Source of the DNA: Ricinus communis
Lineage: Eukaryota; Streptophyta; Magnoliopsida; Malpighiales; Euphorbiaceae
NCBI RefSeq assembly: GCF_019578655.1
Contig: NC_063264.1
Coordinates: forward strand, 23,645,688 to 23,709,687
Length of the DNA: 64,000 nucleotides
Direction: 5' to 3'
Shown piece by piece: positions 60,501 through 64,000 of the stretch (the first letter of the stretch is position 1; each line of letters opens with the position of its first letter). A model generated the notes under the pieces. The model was given only the letters and a program-made list of their open reading frames with translations. It made no database searches and was not told the origin of the DNA. A program made the translations under genes and the position numbers.

Positions 60501-63500
60501 ATGGAAGCTCTCAAAGCTTCCTGTTTCCCTTCACTTCAAATCCCAAGAACACTGTGCAAAACCCATATCTTTCATTTTCAATTCTGTTCAAAACCCAGTT
60601 TATTTATCCAATCAATTAACAAAAACACATCAAGATCCAAGCTTCTCAATACCTTATCATCAACAGCAACAGCAGCAGCAGGAACCATTTCGACAGAATC
60701 CACAAACCCAAATGACCCTATTTTTGAATCTGATAACCAAGGAGAGAAATTTGATTGGTTCTCTCATTGGTATCCAATAATGCCAGTATGTGACTTAGAT
60801 AAAAGAGTGCCACATGCAAAAAGAGTGATGGGCCTTGATGTCGTTGTTTGGTGGGATAGGAATGAGAATTCTTGGAAAGTGTTTGATGATGCTTGTCCTC
60901 ATAGATTGGCACCATTGTCTGAAGGAAGGATTGATCAATGGGGAAGATTGCAGTGTGTGTATCATGGTTGGTGTTTTAATAGTTCTGGTGATTGCAAATT
61001 TATTCCTCAGGCACCTCAAGATGGTCCTCCGGTATTAAATTTTTATCTAGAAATCTTGATTTTCTTTTTCCTTTTCTCATTTTCAGTAAGCAGATTAATG
61101 CATTGTTGTGGGTAAATTTTACCTATAGTTGCTGAATTTAGCTGAGATAACTCAACTTCACTTTGATATTGGTAGTGCTGCTGATTTAGCTATTTCCACC
61201 GTCTTCATTTTGTTTATCTAAATTAACTGGAAACAAGGATGCATGTTTTCCTTTCCCTTTTTCTGTTGAAAGGAAACAAGAATTTGCACCCCTGTTAAAT
61301 TCAGCATTTGTGTCTTTTAGGTGTTATTATTAATGTGCTCTTAGTTTTCAGCTTGTGATTGGTATGATGTGGCTAATGTCTGATTATGTTGTTCTTGTGA
61401 AGTTAATACGGTTTAATCTTTGATCACAGCTCTGGTTTGAATTATGCCTTTAGCTCTCATTTTCTATTTGTCCTTCAGTTTTCCTAGTTCCTCTTTGACA
61501 ATTCAGTCTACCCATTTTAAGGCATCAAGATGGTTGTTTCATCAGCTGGAAATGGACTCTATACTGTTCTTATGGCCACTTGTCACCCCAAATTGATATA
61601 TGAATTTACCTTTTCTTTCTTCTTCTTTTTCTTCTTCGACCATTAGAACATGAAGATTGAAAGATTTCTGTTCTAATTCTACCAAAACCTATGGAGTCCT
61701 AATCTAGAGCTTTCTCCATCTTTAAGATTTTATTTTGAAATCTTTTCTCTTCCACGAGGTATTTGAATTATTACTTCTTCCATTTATCATGGGAAGAAAT
61801 TTTAGCTAGTTTGGCCAATGATGGTCCTTCTATCCACTTTGATCCCTCCAAGACTTTGGCATTATTGTATCATAATAATACTAATTCGTGAGAATGGAGT
61901 ATGCATATAGAGGGTGTAATTCCTGACTTGGAGGAAAGTTTCAGATTTAAATTTAGCTTATTAAAGAACAGAAAAGCTGTTTTAGTTTTCATAGAACAGA
62001 AGGAGGTTTTTAACTGACATTTCCATGACAAAATTCAGGTGCACACATTCAAGAAAGCATGTGTTGCTGCTTATCCAAGTACCGTACAGAATGACATCGT
62101 ATGGTTTTGGCCGAACACCAATCCTGAATACAAAGATATCCTTTCCAAGGAAAAACCCCCATATTTTTCGGAACTGGATGATCCATCTTATACAAAGTCT
62201 ATGTCATGTAGAGAGTTTCCTTTTGGGTATGCAAAATATGATCTGCTATTCCTGAATTCGGTATTATCATTATGATTCTGTTATAGCTAGATCAGGACTA
62301 ATTTCTACATGCATATGCAGACTTTACTCAATTTGCTAGCAGTGCATAAGAAGTTCTAGGCATATGTATAATTCAACAGATCAATAAGAAATGTGCTTAC
62401 TTGTATCAGTCTGCATAGTTTCTTAGGACAATGGATCAAATACCCCTTTGAACTTGTAGCTCAGGGCCAAATAAGTCTAATTTTAACTATTTTAATGAAT
62501 AGACCCATAACTTTTATTTAAAGGCCAAATAGATCTAAATTTTGACTAAAATTAATGAAATTGATGGCAATAGTGTTAATGATGGTGTGGCAAAGCCATT
62601 GGTGATAATGAAATAGAGGCAATAATTATTAGTTTTGATTTTTTCGATAAACCATAAAAATATTTAAATGTAAATTTAGAATCTATTTTGAATATTGAAA
62701 AATTGATATTTGTTTAAATTTCATTTTATTTAAATAATTTAAATGAGTATGATAAACATGTGCATAATTTTTTCAAGATCTGGATCTATTTGGCCCTTAA
62801 ATAGAAGTTACGGGTCTATTTGTTAAAATAGTTGAAATTAGACTTATTTGATCATGAGCTACATATTCAGAGGGGTGTTTGACCCTTTATCCGTTTTTTA
62901 GCTTTGTATTAACCATGAATTACAAGAGGAAAAGAAAAAAAGAAAAAAAAGGAAAGAGACACTATCTTCTTTATCTCAATATGTTTCAAGAAACATGATT
63001 GCTATAAGGGCTCAAATTCTCAATTCTATTTCTTACCAATCTCTACATGATCTATTCTGATGTATGTGAAATGGTTACTGTCAGGTTTGAAATCTTGATT
63101 GAAAATCTAGTGGACCCAGCTCATGTCCCATATGCACATTTTAAGCTGCTGCCAAACCCACCTTCCAAGAACAGATAAGAACTCCTAAATTAGTTGTACT
63201 TTTTTCTTTGTTAATACATTCCAACTTGTTTTATATGTGACCTGTTGTTTTATATGTCTAACAAACAGTATGATCTTTCACTGTTAAGCTTGATAGAGAA
63301 GGAGGATCACCAATCAATTTGAACATAGAAAAGTTAGATAAAAATGGTTTCGTTTCTACTCGATTTGGAGGAGATAGTAAATTTCTTTCACCTTGTACGT
63401 ATTATTCAGCCTTTGGACTTCCAGCTCCAGCAAAGGCAGGTAACGCAGATGAAGGTAACGGATCAATGTCATCAGTTGGAAACAGTAAGGTATACATTTC

Positions 63501-64000
63501 TTCACCTCCTGTTCTTCCTTCCGATTCTAGATGTTAATTTATGAAAGCTTGGATTTATTTATATTTTTCCTTTCACTTTCTATTTCGTTGGTTGGTTCAG
63601 GAGCCATCGTCAAATGTGCCACAGCGACGAGGGGTTCTTCTTTTTCTCTGTGTTCCAGTTGGCCCGGGTAAAAGCAGATTAATATATGCATTCCCTAGAA
63701 ATTTTGGAGTTTGGATTGGTAGAATCATGCCAAGATGGGTGTCCCATTTGGTGGAAAATCTGGTTCTAGATTCAGACTTGTATCTTCTTCACTTAGAGGT
63801 AATAGCATCATTAAATACTATAAAATATGTTTCTGAAGCTACTATCAAAAACTGATGCTCTTTGTTTTCTCTTTTTTGTACCTTCTGGGTGCTTTTCATT
63901 GGTTGCCTCCCTTCTTCCTTAAAGTTTTGTTTATTCTCCATTAGCATTGTGAATTGGTGGCATTTTCTTTTGCTGGTTTATTTGCAAATGAACTCTTTAG
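60501..64000 (+). CDS. PTC52-like chloroplast Rieske monooxygenase, copy 3, partial at window end
   Basis: The ATG at 60501 starts a transit peptide (MEALKASCF). Exons seen are 60501-61031, 62039-62226, 63085-about 63174, about 63290-63489 and 63601-63798; the last two expected exons lie beyond the window. The Rieske motif is complete ([11 protein letters not shown]...CVYHGWC), and the iron site is [14 protein letters not shown]. Two oddities appear at exon 3: the end diverges ([11 protein letters not shown]), and the expected donor reads CAG|ATAAGA instead of GTAAGA, with an in-frame TAA. The exon 4 acceptor and phase are also unclear. Exons 4-5 remain open and conserved ([30 protein letters not shown]). 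It may use a non-canonical site or be a recent pseudogene. Confidence 0.75.
62432..62892. mobile_element. MITE-like TIR element in PTC52-like copy 3 intron 2
   Basis: Ends of about 115 bp are inverted repeats. The left has ACCCCTTTGAACTTGTAGCT, CAAATAAGTCTAATTTTAAC and GGCCAAATAGATCTA. The right, reverse complemented, has ACCCCTCTGAATATGTAGCT, CAAATAAGTCTAATTTCAAC and GGCCAAATAGATCCA. Total 461 bp, no ORF. The target duplication was not resolved. Confidence 0.75.

Overview
This is nuclear DNA from a flowering plant, almost certainly a eudicot. It is very AT-rich, its genes carry GT-AG introns, and it holds a non-RD LRR receptor kinase, an ankyrin-PGG protein, an IQM-type calmodulin-binding gene, an F-box gene and chloroplast Rieske oxygenases, separated by plant transposons (copia, gypsy, Cassandra, Mutator, LINE, TIR elements). 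I cannot fix the species from sequence alone; Malpighiales is only an impression.

Layout. 1-12.1 kb: AT-rich non-coding DNA with microsatellites, a three-copy tandem repeat of about 300 bp and diverged repeats; no gene seen. 12.17-12.6 kb: remnant of a LINE reverse transcriptase (minus). 13.02-18.02 kb: a young Ty1/copia element (minus) with 283-bp LTRs differing at 6 sites, a perfect CAAAG target duplication, PBS and PPT, but broken ORFs. 20.66-29.23 kb: seven-exon LRR receptor kinase (plus) whose 4.4-kb second intron holds a 758-bp near-perfect foldback element and other repeats. 29.76-32.51 kb: three-exon ankyrin-PGG membrane protein (minus), tail-to-tail with the kinase. 33.60-37.16 kb: 5' part of an IQM calmodulin-binding gene (plus), divergent from the ankyrin gene and cut off in its sixth exon.

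37.2-51.3 kb is a nested transposon block: gypsy fragments in head-on orientation, a Cassandra TRIM with 5S-rRNA-like LTRs, two decayed minus-strand copia elements, and a 5,488-bp Mutator-like element with TIRs of about 280 bp and a perfect 9-bp target duplication. It sits at the start of the gag gene of the second copia.

52.7-64 kb is a tandem family of PTC52-like chloroplast Rieske monooxygenases (plus). Copy 1 is intact (552 aa). Copy 2 is a decayed fragment broken by an insertion, an 18-bp deletion that removes the second half of the Rieske motif, and a frameshift. Copy 3 runs off the window and lacks a normal splice donor after exon 3. A disabled F-box gene lies between copies 2 and 3. 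Both extra copies are preceded by DNA matching the 3' flank of copy 1, which points to segmental duplication by unequal exchange.

Two likely immune or signalling genes (non-RD receptor kinase, ankyrin-PGG protein) are neighbours, but nothing shows that they act together. The least ordinary signals are the Cassandra 5S-like LTRs, the intronic foldback, the unequal decay of the PTC52 cluster, and several small TIR or unclassified repeats inside introns.
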